DNA of 57,403 nucleotides from JAIBCM01 sp041395165. Lineage in GTDB: Bacteria > Verrucomicrobiota > Verrucomicrobiia > JADLBR01 > JAIBCM01. The translations under genes and the position numbers were made by a program. This document shows, piece by piece, positions 1 through 9,183 of the stretch (position 1 is the stretch's first letter; the number at the start of each line of letters is the position of its first letter). Under the pieces are notes generated by a model. It had not been told where the DNA came from. It saw only the letters and a program-made list of their open reading frames with translations, and ran no database searches. The stretch is taken from positions 1 through 57,403 of the forward strand of contig JAWLBA010000008.1 of NCBI GenBank assembly GCA_041395165.1, given 5' to 3'.

Positions 1-955
1 CCTGTGGCCCTTGCTCACCTTGAATTCCTTGCGGTCCTTCTGGTCCGGTCGCTCCCGTGGCTCCCGTCTCACCTTGTGGTCCTGTCAATCCTATCGGGCC
101 TTGTTCGCCTGTCGGCACTGCAAACTCGTAGTTAAACACGCCATTGCCTGTATTGGTTACAACTACGCTGGCTAAACTACCTGCAGGAAGAGTCGTTGTG
201 CTGACTGTCCCCACCATAGGTTCCGGGCCAGCAACTCCCTGTTCGCCCTGTGGTCCAACTGCCCCTTCGGGACCCTGTTCACCTTGCTCACCTTGTGGTC
301 CTTCTGGACCGGCTGGTCCTTGAGCCCCAGGAGTTCCTTCAGAATTTAAAACAATTTTTAAAGTTGGTGCTTTGCTCGTTTTTTTATTTTCTTTACTATC
401 GATATTCGCTTTGATCCCATGAGAAGGAATCAAAACAAAACCGTCACTAGACATTTCGCCTGAAATCCATAATTTTACTATTTCGGTCACATCAACTGAG
501 ACATACTGATTGCGCTTCAACAACTCGATAACTCCAGAATTTAGTGGAGAACTAACAACTGTAGGTTCGGAAAAATTTAATTCGTTCCAGGGGTTCGTAA
601 CGGGTTCGAGGCTAAAAGCACCAGGTTTAAAAAGTTTAGAAACGTAGAAAGTTAAAGTTGCTTTAGCCACCTGATCTGCGCTGATATGATCAGGCAAAGC
701 AAAGGGATCAAACTGAAGATAAATCTTGGTATTTTTTTTACCTCCCAATTTTAATTTTCCTGAGCGACCTGCAATTTTTACGTTAGCATAGGGAAAGCTA
801 ATATCATCCTTAACAGTAAGATCGATAGCAAACGAGAAAAAGTAAGTGAAACAAAAGGTCAATATAAGAAGATGTTTTTTATTCTTTAATCTTAACCAAT
901 GATTGATGAGAGATTTAAATTTATGGGAAATAGGTTTTTGCAATGAAACGTCCAT
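1..955 (-). CDS. Secreted DNRLRE/collagen-like protein, partial (3' end outside window)
   Basis: This is the first member of the collagen-like array; its C-terminus lies beyond the window edge and 318 codons are visible without a stop. The ATG at 955 follows a good AAAGGAG ribosome site. A basic N-terminus leads into a hydrophobic signal segment at about residues 29-43. Residues 45-205 match the DNRLRE-type beta domain seen in its neighbours, with conserved LKLGGKKN, YVSVDVTEIVK and DSKEN motifs. Gly-X-Y collagen repeats begin near residue 209. They are interrupted by a short module starting VGTVST and ending FNYEFAVPTG, and then resume. Such proteins are normally exported and form stalk-like fibres; the ligand is unknown. 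A C1q/TNF-like end is expected from the paralogues but cannot be seen. Confidence 0.85.
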   Translation of the reverse strand, partial: MDVSLQKPISHKFKSLINHWLRLKNKKHLLILTFCFTYFFSFAIDLTVKDDISFPYANVKIAGRSGKLKLGGKKNTKIYLQFDPFALPDHISADQVAKATLTFYVSKLFKPGAFSLEPVTNPWNELNFSEPTVVSSPLNSGVIELLKRNQYVSVDVTEIVKLWISGEMSSDGFVLIPSHGIKANIDSKENKKTSKAPTLKIVLNSEGTPGAQGPAGPEGPQGEQGEQGPEGAVGPQGEQGVAGPEPMVGTVSTTTLPAGSLASVVVTNTGNGVFNYEFAVPTGEQGPIGLTGPQGETGATGATGPEGPQGIQGEQGPQ

Positions 956-1042
956 AAGGCACTCCTTTACAAGATTCATTTAGTTCATTTCATAATGTGA
1001 AGCCCTTTATAGTGGTTAGTTATTAAATCATTTAAATTGTCT

Positions 1043-1048
1043 ATTATA
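1043..1048 (-). promoter_or_regulatory. Possible -10 element upstream of the first collagen-like gene
   Basis: On the minus strand this reads TATAAT, about 88 bases upstream of the ATG at 955 and inside the AT-rich gap between two collagen-like genes. No -35 box at ordinary spacing is convincing, so this is only a weak candidate. Confidence 0.2.
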
Positions 1049-1093
1049 CGGTAACCCAAGTTTTTTTATTTTTCAAAAAATCGTAAGCAATTT

Positions 1094-2431
1094 TCACAAC
1101 GCTCCCACCCAATGCATCATGAAGTAACCACCGGTAACACTAAGAAGAGCGGGTCCTTGAAATAAAGCCTTCATTTCCACCCATTCGCCCGCGGTTAACT
1201 TAACTAATGCGCTTAAATTTTGAACTGTAACGACTCCTGATTGCCCCATAGGAATCATATTTTCTGCAATAACTGTATCCGTTGCTAATCCATTTCTTAA
1301 AATTCTTAGTTCGCGATAGCCACTGCCATCACTAGCCCATATAATAATTGCAGAGACTTCATAATAACCTGAGATAGGCGCCGTTAACCTTTCAGGATTT
1401 TCTGTAGCAATGGGACTGTGCATGTTGACAGTATCAAAATCGTCAGGTGCATCGAAAAAAATCGTGGTAAGAGTGTCGGCAGCGAAAGCTTGTGACGCTA
1501 TCTTGGCGGCTCTCACAGCAGGAAGTTGTCCAATTTTAGGTGCTGTAACAGCAAAGTTAGCGATGTCACTTTCTCGAATCGTTCCATCCACAATATTGGA
1601 GCTAGTGATGACATTGGGAGCAATTTGAGGATTAGGATAAGTGCCTGTTAAATCTCCACCCGCAATCGCTCCATTAAAATCCGCTCCAGGAACTCCTTGG
1701 GGACCTTGTTCACCTTGTGGCCCTGTCGCTCCAGTTGCCCCAGTTTCACCTTGAATGCCTTGAGGGCCTTGTGGTCCAGTAGGACCTTGAGGACCAGGAT
1801 CTCCTTGCGGTCCTTGTAGACCTATTTCACCAGATGCTAAAGCAATTTGCAAAACTGCTGGCTGACTGGTCAAGCGATTTTCCTTACTATCCAAAGCAGC
1901 CTCTAAACCAGCCTTAGGCAACAGAGCAATTCCTTCATCGCTGATTTCTCCTTTCACCCAGGCCTTAACGAGATCGGTTACATCGATGGATACATATTGA
2001 TCTTTAACCTCTACTACAGCTTCCGCAGAAAATAAAGCCTCATCAACCGTAGGAGCAACACTTGCATTAGATTCACTCCAAGTTTGAGTAATGGGAGCAA
2101 CGGTAACACCTCCAGGGGATTTTAGACTGGAAATAAAAACCCTTAAAGTTGCTTTGGTGATGGAATTAGAAGCCAACAGATCAGGAAGCACCGATGCGTC
2201 AAAATTAAGATAAACAGCGGTATTTTTTTTACCACCCAATTTTAATTTTGAGGCTTTAGCAGCTTTACTAGGATTATGAGAAGGTAAACTAGTGTCATCA
2301 TGTATGGATAACTCCAAGGCGCTAACCCCTATCTCAAGGCTGAGTAAAAATATTCCAACTATAATACTTCGTTCCAATAGTCTTAACATTGTCGATCCTT
2401 GAAAACTTTTTACTAGTGTTTTGGGGCTCAT
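1094..2431 (-). CDS. Secreted DNRLRE/collagen-like protein with C1q-like C-terminus
   Basis: A complete 445-residue member of the array, with the start supported by a GAAAGGA ribosome site six bases upstream of the ATG. The signal peptide ends near residue 38 (GVSA/LEL). The DNRLRE-type beta domain spans about 40-198, with LKLGGKKN, YVSIDVTDLVKAW and DSKEN motifs. A single collagen block of about 50 residues follows (about 200-250). It is joined by a GGDLTGTYPNPQIAP linker of the type common in bacterial fibre proteins. The C-terminal 140 residues have the pattern of a C1q/TNF-like beta-sandwich: FDAPDDFDT, SGYYEVSA, RELRILRNG and FMMHW. The protein is expected outside the cytoplasm as a trimeric fibre; function and ligand are unknown. 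It is the best-preserved complete example here. Confidence 0.85.
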   Translation of the reverse strand: MSPKTLVKSFQGSTMLRLLERSIIVGIFLLSLEIGVSALELSIHDDTSLPSHNPSKAAKASKLKLGGKKNTAVYLNFDASVLPDLLASNSITKATLRVFISSLKSPGGVTVAPITQTWSESNASVAPTVDEALFSAEAVVEVKDQYVSIDVTDLVKAWVKGEISDEGIALLPKAGLEAALDSKENRLTSQPAVLQIALASGEIGLQGPQGDPGPQGPTGPQGPQGIQGETGATGATGPQGEQGPQGVPGADFNGAIAGGDLTGTYPNPQIAPNVITSSNIVDGTIRESDIANFAVTAPKIGQLPAVRAAKIASQAFAADTLTTIFFDAPDDFDTVNMHSPIATENPERLTAPISGYYEVSAIIIWASDGSGYRELRILRNGLATDTVIAENMIPMGQSGVVTVQNLSALVKLTAGEWVEMKALFQGPALLSVTGGYFMMHWVGAL

Positions 2432-2605
2432 AAGTAGTCCTTTCTATTTCATAAAAATTGTTATTAAGTTTGATTTATTCATGAACTGTTTTGTTCTTAA
2501 AAGTTTTTGTTTATTTCATGTTCAAATATAGTTCAAAAACTTTCATTTTTCAAATAAAAATTATTTATAAGTAATTCAATATAAATATAATATGATTTTA
2601 AAAAT

Positions 2606-2650
2606 AAAATATTCTTCCACACTTAGTAGAAAATTTTAGAAGAATATTTT
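2606..2650. repeat. Perfect 12-base AT-rich inverted repeat
   Basis: The arms AAAATATTCTTC (2606-2617) and GAAGAATATTTT (2639-2650) are exact reverse complements with 21 bases between them. It lies about 175 bases upstream of the start at 2431. It could be an operator or a weak terminator-like hairpin; the sequence alone does not decide. Confidence 0.55.
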
Positions 2651-2790
2651 TTAAATGATTTATTTAATACATAGTCAAATTTCTATGCACGTCTGCACCT
2701 CGATCGAAAATGTAACCGAGGTGGATAATCATATAATCTCTTTCTGGGAATTCGCTTTTCATAAGATTTTTCGTTTCTTTTTTCCTATAG

Positions 2791-2819
2791 CCAACAGCTC
2801 ACAAACATCGAGCTGTTGG
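2791..2819. terminator. Hairpin downstream of collagen-like gene 2834-4176
   Basis: CCAACAGCTC and GAGCTGTTGG form a perfect 10-base stem with a 9-base loop, 15 bases past the stop of the minus-strand gene. In the minus direction it is not followed by a T-run, so it may act with another factor or only protect the mRNA end. The stem is nearly the same as that of the terminator at 6212-6240, which suggests duplication of a gene-plus-terminator unit. Confidence 0.55.
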
Positions 2820-2833
2820 CTCATTCATTTTTC

Positions 2834-4176
2834 CTAAAGCGGCCCTGCCCAATGCATCATAAACTGACCTTGTGCTGCCAATCCGCCAACAACCCCATGC
2901 AAAACTCGAGCTTCCACCCAATCCCCAGCATTAAGCTGAATCAAAGTTGTAGCAATCTGGCTTTGTTCTGACGAAGAAATGGCCCGATTATTAACCCGAG
3001 CCACTTGTAAAACTCCGTTCTTATAAATACGAATCTCTCGTTCCGCAGTCCCCGATGCTGACCAATCAATCTGCAACGTTACTTGATAATATCCTGGAAA
3101 AACCGCATTTAACCTTTCCGGATGTTCAGCAGGAAGCACGCTATGAGAATCAAACGTGTCGAAATCTTCGGGTCCGGTAAACTCAATCGTTGTTAAAATA
3201 GAATCAGGTACAAGTTGTCCACCAGCAACCGAAGTATTAACTCGAACCGCTGGTAAAGTCGGAATATTGGTGACAGTAATAGAATTCGTTCCAGGAGTTC
3301 CAGGAGGCCCTTGTGGTCCAGGATCGCCCTGATCACCTTTATCGCCCTGATCACCCTTATCACCTTGCGGAATCGTAAAATTAAAATCAAACATTCCACC
3401 ACCATTATCTGTAATGATAACATTTGCAGTAGTTCCCGGCATACCCGTTGCCGTAGTAACAGTACCCACTGTAGGATCAGCTCCAGCAGGACCCTGTGGC
3501 CCTGTTGCACCTTGAGGCCCAATCAACCCCTGGATTCCTTGTGGTCCTTGTGGACCTGAATTGACCAACGCCACCTCCAAGATAGCCGGGTGTCCGCCTT
3601 GTTTCCGAGTCTCTTTACTCGCTAAAGTTACATCAATATTATCCCCTTTAATCGCAAAACCTTCATTGACAATTTGCCCCGAAATCCACGCTTTAACAAT
3701 GTCGGTAACATCCAAGGAAACATATTCTTTCTCTTTGTAAATTTGAGCACCGATAGCTCGATTTTCATACACTGTTGGCACGGCAATATCCGACTCACTC
3801 CAACTCCGACTAATGGGCATTACTTTTACCATGCCGCGACGTTTAATCTTAGTCGTGTAAACTCGCAAAATCGCCTTGCTGATATTATCCTCACTCAACC
3901 CACTCGGTAAAACCGAATTGTCAAACTTCAGATAAACCCCAAACTTTTTCTTGCCTCCCAATAACAGCTTCGATTCTAATCCCCTTTTGTTATTAAAAGG
4001 AACGCTCGCAGGCATGGAAACATCATCAGTAACAGCAAGCTCTAAAGCAAAAAGCGAACTATTGACGATAAAAAGAAGAAGCAACCCCCCAAAAACAGGC
4101 TTTTAACCCCTCTTATCCCACGATAAAAACAACCTTTTCTGATCTTCTCCCCCCGGCAGAGAATACCCTCTTTCAT
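2834..4176 (-). CDS. Secreted DNRLRE/collagen-like protein, frameshifted near its signal peptide
   Basis: The main frame (2834-4084) encodes a hydrophobic segment followed by a DNRLRE-type domain (LLLGGKKK, YVSLDVTDIVKAW, ASKETR). Two collagen blocks follow, split by a VGTVTTATG...FNFTIPQG module, and then a C1q-like end (FDTFDSHS, PGYYQVTL, FMMHWAGPL). The only start in that frame is a TTG inside the signal peptide. A better start is the ATG at 4176, with AAAGGG eight bases upstream. From there the codons closely resemble the paralogous leader at 6033 (MKE.IL.RGEKI), but the frame is lost in a run of six G about 90 bases downstream. Adding one G, or removing two, would restore a full-length protein of about 447 residues. 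This is either a genuine frameshift or a sequence error. Confidence 0.75.
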
Positions 4177-4383
4177 AAAGAAGACCCTTTCTAAGGTTGA
4201 AAACAGTGACCTTCACGTTTGTTAAGTTAAGCCCGTTAGAAACCGTGTTGTGCATAAGCTTTTCTTTCATGATCATTAAATTAAATCTAATACAAGATCG
4301 TCCATGATTTACCATTTTGCAAAATTTTTTAATTCATAACCAATTTTTATTAAACATCTTACGTTATTATAAAAACATAAAAT

Positions 4384-4399
4384 CCCAGCAAAAGCTGGG
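4384..4399 (-). terminator. Short hairpin terminator after collagen-like gene 4438-6033
   Basis: CCCAGC and GCTGGG pair across a four-base loop. On the minus strand the stem is followed by ATTTTATGTTTTTATAA, a broken T-rich tract. It lies about 40 bases beyond the stop at 4438. Confidence 0.55.
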
Positions 4400-4437
4400 C
4401 TTTTAAAATCTTTATACAAAATTTTTCGTCTATTAAT

Positions 4438-6033
4438 TTATGGATTAAGATTCGATTCCCATATCACTGAGAGAACTGCTTGACTGGGAGTCGTTCCTCC
4501 ACTCAATTCATTTCGCACTAACAAACGAACACTTTGCCCTGCTGCTAAAAATGCTAAAGCATTCACTTGCTGGGTTTGTGGACTATTTGCCGCAACACGA
4601 TTTTCGCTCTCTCCGAAAACAGTGCCATCATCTCCTACAATTTGAAGTGTATAGGCTGTTGTTCCAGCAATTGCCCACTTTACTTGACCAATACAAAGAT
4701 AAAGCCCATCAGTTGGCGCTATTATCTTAGTAAGATCGCCTGAAGCTGCATCATCGGCATGCATCCCAAAATCATCATAAACTTCCGTGTTAAAGCTAAT
4801 CGCAGTTAAAACATTCTGTGGAATAAATTGCGATGCTTTACTAACACGCACTGCAGGAAAAGCAGCAAGATTAGTAAATGTAATGGAATTCGTTCCTGCT
4901 ATACCTGGAGGACCTTGCGGACCGGCAGGACCTTGTGGCCCTTCGGGCCCCTGAGCTCCTGTATCACCTTTAGGGATGGTAAATAAAAAATCAAACAGGC
5001 CACCCCCTTGATCGGTGACTTGAACATCGGCCAAAGAGCCTTCTGATCCCGTAACCGTCGTTACTGTCCCTACCATAGGTGCTGGTCCTTGAGGTCCTTG
5101 AATGCCCTGAGAGCCTTGTAGACCCGTGGGACCTTGATCTCCTTGAGGACCTTGTGCACCAGTCAACCCTATGGGACCCTGTTCGCCTTGAGGTCCCTGT
5201 TCACCTTGCTCACCCTGGGGTCCTTGTGCACCAGTCAATCCGATCGGCCCTTGTTCGCCTTGAGGTCCTTGAGCTCCAGTATCACCTTGTGCTCCCTGGG
5301 GCCCAGTTAACCCTTGTGCCCCTTCTGGCCCAATCTCACCCTGTGCCCCCTGAGGTCCAACTAATCCTTGCTCCCCTTGAATCCCCTGCGGCCCGGAATC
5401 CACCAAAGCAATCTCCAAGGTAGCCGGATGCCCCGTGCTTCTATCCTCTTTGCTATCAAAAATAGCAAAAGCACCTTTTGCATCGGATTTCATAGCAAAG
5501 CCTGCATTGGGAATTTGTCCTGAGAACCAACTTTTCACAATCTCGGTTACGTCAAAAGAAACATACTGATTCTGCCCCACAATTTGTCCGGTAACAGTCA
5601 TACTATCTGAAACAGGTGGCGCAGCGATATCCAACTCACCCCAACGCCCCATAATCGGCATCAAAGTTACAGGCCCTCGCCTTTTTATTTTCTTAACATA
5701 AACATGAAAAGTTGCCTTGCTAATATTATCAGCCGTTAAATTTTCTGGTAAAGCCGATTGATCGAAATTGAAATAAACCACACTTTTTTTCTTATCGTTC
5801 AATTTCAATTTTGAGCTCGAACCCCCTTTATTATTTAAAGGCCCCGTTGCTGGCATCGAAACATCGTCACTTACCGACAACTGCAACGCATAAATGGGAT
5901 TATTAATAAAAAAAAGGAGTAAACTGACAACAATTACGCTTCTAAAGATAATTGTCTCAAGTCTTAACCCTTGAATTTTCTGACAACAACCTAGCAAGAT
6001 CTTCTCCCCCCGGTAAAGAATAGTCTCTTTCAT
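4438..6033 (-). CDS. Secreted DNRLRE/collagen-like protein with long collagen region
   Basis: At 531 residues this is the longest intact member of the array. The ATG at 6033 has GAAAGGG eight bases upstream. A long basic leader precedes the hydrophobic signal segment (about 29-46), with probable cleavage after residue 49 (PIYA/LQL). The DNRLRE-type domain covers about 50-205. A collagen region of more than 100 residues follows, including internal copies of GPIGLTGAQGPQGEQG. A VGTVTTVTG...FDFLFTIPKG module and a second collagen block come next. The C-terminal 135 residues resemble the C1q-like domains of its neighbours but diverge most, ending IWESNLNP rather than FMMHW. The protein is probably surface or extracellular, and its partner is unknown. 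Confidence 0.85.
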   Translation of the reverse strand: MKETILYRGEKILLGCCQKIQGLRLETIIFRSVIVVSLLLFFINNPIYALQLSVSDDVSMPATGPLNNKGGSSSKLKLNDKKKSVVYFNFDQSALPENLTADNISKATFHVYVKKIKRRGPVTLMPIMGRWGELDIAAPPVSDSMTVTGQIVGQNQYVSFDVTEIVKSWFSGQIPNAGFAMKSDAKGAFAIFDSKEDRSTGHPATLEIALVDSGPQGIQGEQGLVGPQGAQGEIGPEGAQGLTGPQGAQGDTGAQGPQGEQGPIGLTGAQGPQGEQGEQGPQGEQGPIGLTGAQGPQGDQGPTGLQGSQGIQGPQGPAPMVGTVTTVTGSEGSLADVQVTDQGGGLFDFLFTIPKGDTGAQGPEGPQGPAGPQGPPGIAGTNSITFTNLAAFPAVRVSKASQFIPQNVLTAISFNTEVYDDFGMHADDAASGDLTKIIAPTDGLYLCIGQVKWAIAGTTAYTLQIVGDDGTVFGESENRVAANSPQTQQVNALAFLAAGQSVRLLVRNELSGGTTPSQAVLSVIWESNLNP

Positions 6034-6211
6034 AAAGAAGACCCTTTCTATGGTTGAAATTTGGGAACCAAACGTTAGTGATGCTACTAGAATAATGGGT
6101 GAAGTGTATTAGTTTCTTTCATACTTGGAATAAAACTTATAACAATGTCGTCCATAATAACGAAAGTTGCAAAAATTTTTGACTATTACCCAAAAAAAGT
6201 ACAAATAAAAA

Positions 6212-6240
6212 ACCAACAGCCCATATTTTGAGCTGTTGGT
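6212..6240 (-). terminator. Intrinsic terminator after the broken collagen-like gene
   Basis: ACCAACAGC and GCTGTTGGT form a nine-base stem with an 11-base loop. On the minus strand the stem runs straight into a T-run followed by ATTTG. It lies 31 bases past the stop at 6271 and shares its stem sequence with the hairpin at 2791-2819. Confidence 0.75.
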
Positions 6241-6270
6241 ATTATTTTAAAGATTAACTTGTTACCAATA

Positions 6271-7738
6271 TTAGAGTGGCCCACACCAATGCATCATAAA
6301 TTCTGCAGTAATTCTTAAACCCTGCGAGACACCATGCATCGCCTTAGCCTCCAAACCAATCGCCTTGATTGAGATTAATCAAAGTGGTAGCAATTTGCCC
6401 CTGTTCTGCAGAGGAAATGGCTCGATTATTGACCAAAGCCACTAATTGGGTTCCATTTTTATAAATGCGAATTGGTCTTTCCGAAGTACCGAAGGCGGCC
6501 AATTCACTTGAAGCGTAGCCTGATAAAAACCAGGGTAGGATGCGACAAGACGCTCCGAATCAACATTAGTATCATGAAGATTAAATGTGTCAAAAACTTC
6601 AGATCCACCAAAATAAATGGTTGTTAAAACATCTGTGGAATAAGTTGTGCTTCATCGGTAGTCACTCGCACTGCAGGCAGAGTAGCAAAAACTGTGACAG
6701 TAATAGCATTGGTCTGTTATTGTTCCAGCTAATCCCGGCAGACCTTGAGGACCTTGTGCTCCAGCAGGACCCACTTCGCCTTGATCCCTTTGTATCTCCT
6801 TGAGGACCTACGGGACCCACTTCACCTTGAGGACCTGAATACCTTGCTCACCCTGAGGCCCTTTGGGGACCAACTTCTCCTTGATCGCCTTTGTCCCTTT
6901 ACTCTTGAGGGCCTACGGGACCCACTTCGCCTTGGGGACCTTGAATGCTCCTTAAGCTCACCCTGAGGCCCTTGGGGACCAACTTCTCCCTGATCGCCTT
7001 TGTCCCCTTTATCTCCTTGAGGGCCTACGGGACCCACTTCGCCTTGGGGACCTTGAGCACCTTGCTCACCCTGGAGGCCCTTGGGGACCAACTTCTCCTT
7101 TTTGCCCCCCTTCACTCCTGCTTACCAGCAGAAACTAAAGCAACTTAAAACTGCTGAATTGCCTGTTTTTTGATTTTCTTTCGTGTCTAAAAAGGCCAAA
7201 GCACTTCTTTCACCTTTAATAGCCAAACCGTAATTCGGCAATTGACCCGACATCCAAGCTTTTACGATATCAGTAACATCCAGTGATTGATAAGCCTTTT
7301 TCCTTTCTATTTTGCAATTAACAGCCAAATTACTTAGAATAAAAGGTCCCCGGATATCCTGCTCTGTCCAAGGCGCTTGAATCGGCACAACGCTGATCGA
7401 GCAAGTTTTTCTGGTTTTACAGGCATAGATTCGCAAAACCGCCTTACCAATATTATCACCTGTTAACCCAGCCGGTAAGGCACAATTGTCAAACTTCAGG
7501 TAGGTTATATAGTTTTTTTTGCCACCTATCTTAGCTTCCTTTTATTGTTGCAGGATTGGCCATCGGCTTACCTTCTGGCAATGACATATCGGCTTCCACA
7601 GGTAATTGCAATGCCAACACTGGATATTAACACAGAAAAGAAGCAAACCGCTTAAGATTACCCTTTAATAAGCGCGACTTGCGCCTTTACCGTTTGGCTT
7701 CCCAAGAGGCGTATCAGACCTTCTCCTACCCCAACCAT
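6271..7738 (-). pseudogene. Broken DNRLRE/collagen-like paralogue
   Basis: All the parts of a fifth array member are present but lie in different frames. A possible start ATG is at about 7738. Pieces of the DNRLRE-type domain lie at 7122-7600 (SLDVTDIVKAW, DTKENQ). Gly-X-Y repeats lie at 6730-7110, and a C1q-like end at 6271-6640 finishes FMMHWCGPL. Several insertions or deletions separate these pieces, many at short homopolymers. The collagen part contains about three imperfect 108-base repeats. Either this copy has decayed while its neighbours stay open, or this stretch of sequence is poor. The exact 5' end is uncertain. Confidence 0.75.
6847..7100 (-). repeat. About 108-base tandem repeats encoding 12 Gly-X-Y triplets
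   Basis: Near-identical segments begin at 6847, 6957 and 7065 (spacing 110 and 108), each starting CTCACCCTG on the plus strand; the third copy is incomplete. A unit of 108 bases equals 36 residues, so gain or loss of whole units would keep frame. The observed 110-base spacing does not, consistent with the indels in this gene. Confidence 0.75.
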
Positions 7739-7980
7739 CCTTATTAGTTGTTATTTACGACGAAAATTTCCTTTCTAAGGGAGGTTTTTATTTAGACTGT
7801 TAGAGAACGGTTTTATGAAGTGACAACTTAATTTTTATCTTATGAAAGGTGCTAGATTTGTAACTTTTCAAAAAATGTCAAACATTTTTTTATTTTTTTT
7901 ACAATTTTGTAAAAATTATGACAAAATATGTTTCCACCTCCTATTGACATCATTACTTTACTTTCTGTAATCTTACCTTT

Positions 7981-9073
7981 GTGAAACGAATTGTTCCCCT
8001 TATTTTTATTAGCTTATGCTTAATCAACTGCAAAATCTGATGACGCTATGCGCCTCGGCCTAGCAGGTGTTCGCACTGGACCAGATGGACAAATAGGGAC
8101 CACGATGTTTTACGTTCCGAAATTGCTATTGACGAATGGAACGAAAAAGGAGGTATTTCAGGGAAAAAATTACCACCATTACACGCGACGATGAAGGGAA
8201 ACCCAATCAAGCCGTCACAGTGGCCCAAGAGCTAGTCGCCAATAATGTGGCAGCTGTCATCGGTCATTTTAACAGTGGTTGCACCATTCCTGCTTCAGAA
8301 ATTTACAAACAGAACAATATTCTCCAAATAACACCTGGCTCCACAAATCCTGATGTTACCGAAAGAGGCTACAAAACTCTTTTCGCATCTGCGGCCGCGA
8401 CGATCAACAAGGCAAAACCGCAGGCGATTTTTCAGTCAACCAACTCAAAGCTAAAAAAATTGGGCTATCCTTCACGATAAAACCGCCTACGGACAAGGAC
8501 TCGTTGAAGAATTTAAACGCACCATCGAAGGGCTGGCGTTTGTGACTGTGGTATTCGCTGGCGTGAGCCGAGAAGAAATGGATTTTCGCGCTAACCTTTC
8601 TGCCATCAAAGCCAACAACGCTGAAATGTTATTTTTCGGCGGCATGTATGGACAAGGCGGACCGCTTCTCGTGCAACTGCGCCAAAGCGGATCTCAAATT
8701 CCCTTCCCTCTCTGGTGACGGTTGTTTCATGAAAGAATTCATCAACGCTTCTGGCAATTACGCAACAGCCACCTATCTCACCTTTTTTCCTGATTTCCAA
8801 TCTATGCCCTCTGCTCAACCTTTTTTAAAAAAATATCGCGCCCGCTACGGAACCGAAGGTCCCTATTCGGTTTACGGCTACGAAGCTATTAACGTTCTCT
8901 TTCAAGCCATTCAAGAAGCTGGCACCACTGATGCAGAAGCTGTGGCCAAAGTGCTACGGGCTCATCCTTACGACACCTGCTTAGGAAAAGTAGAATTCGA
9001 CGAAAAAGGTGACCCAAAAAAATCCAACTTCATTATTTGGAAAATAGAAAACGGAAAATTCATTCCTAATTAG
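7981..9073 (+). pseudogene. livJ: Branched-chain amino-acid-type ABC transporter substrate-binding protein, frameshifted
   Basis: This encodes a periplasmic binding protein of the LivJ/Leu-Ile-Val family, the substrate-capturing part of the livHMGF transporter that follows. A GTG at 7981 opens a signal peptide ending LINCK, possibly a lipoprotein. The mature protein is then readable only by switching frames: RLGLAGVRTGPDGQIGT, then SEIAIDEWNEKGG, then the long piece 8136-8440 (QAVTVAQELVANNVAAVIGH). KTAYGQGLVEEFK and GGMYGQGGPLLVQLRQSG follow, and finally 8700-9073 ending IWKIENGKFIPN. At least four frame breaks are visible. One near 8036 lies in an A-run, and another near 8700 lies in CCCTTCCCTCTCT. 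Family and order are clear; whether the gene is functional is not. Confidence 0.75.
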
Positions 9074-9183
9074 CAATCAGTAAACAGATAATAAAAAAAC
9101 TGAGTGCTGAAAACTGAATACTAAAAACTCATCCCTAAACAAAAAGTCTTAACGCTCTCTTTTTTCTGTTATTAAATTTTTCC

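Larger units (their letters stand above)
2432..2833. other. AT-rich intergenic region between two collagen-like genes
   Basis: This 400-base gap has no credible gene. A short plus-strand open frame near 2655-2837 has no ribosome site or recognisable sequence. The gap contains a perfect AT-rich 12-base inverted repeat (2606-2617 with 2639-2650) and a hairpin next to the 2834 stop codon (2791-2819). It probably holds the promoter of the minus-strand gene starting at 2431. Confidence 0.7.

Noticed and set aside
2655..2837. Plus-strand open frame of 60 codons in the intergenic gap
   Set aside because: It has no ribosome site or family resemblance, and it overlaps the hairpin and the end of the opposite gene.
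4900..5400. Short repeated units that look like a CRISPR or satellite array
   Set aside because: The repeats are Gly-X-Y codons inside an open minus-strand gene; spacing is in multiples of nine bases and there are no unique spacers.
5079..5423. Open frame opposite the collagen repeats
   Set aside because: It is a reverse-complement shadow of Gly-Pro-Gln codons; its Leu/Val/His composition follows from the repeats.
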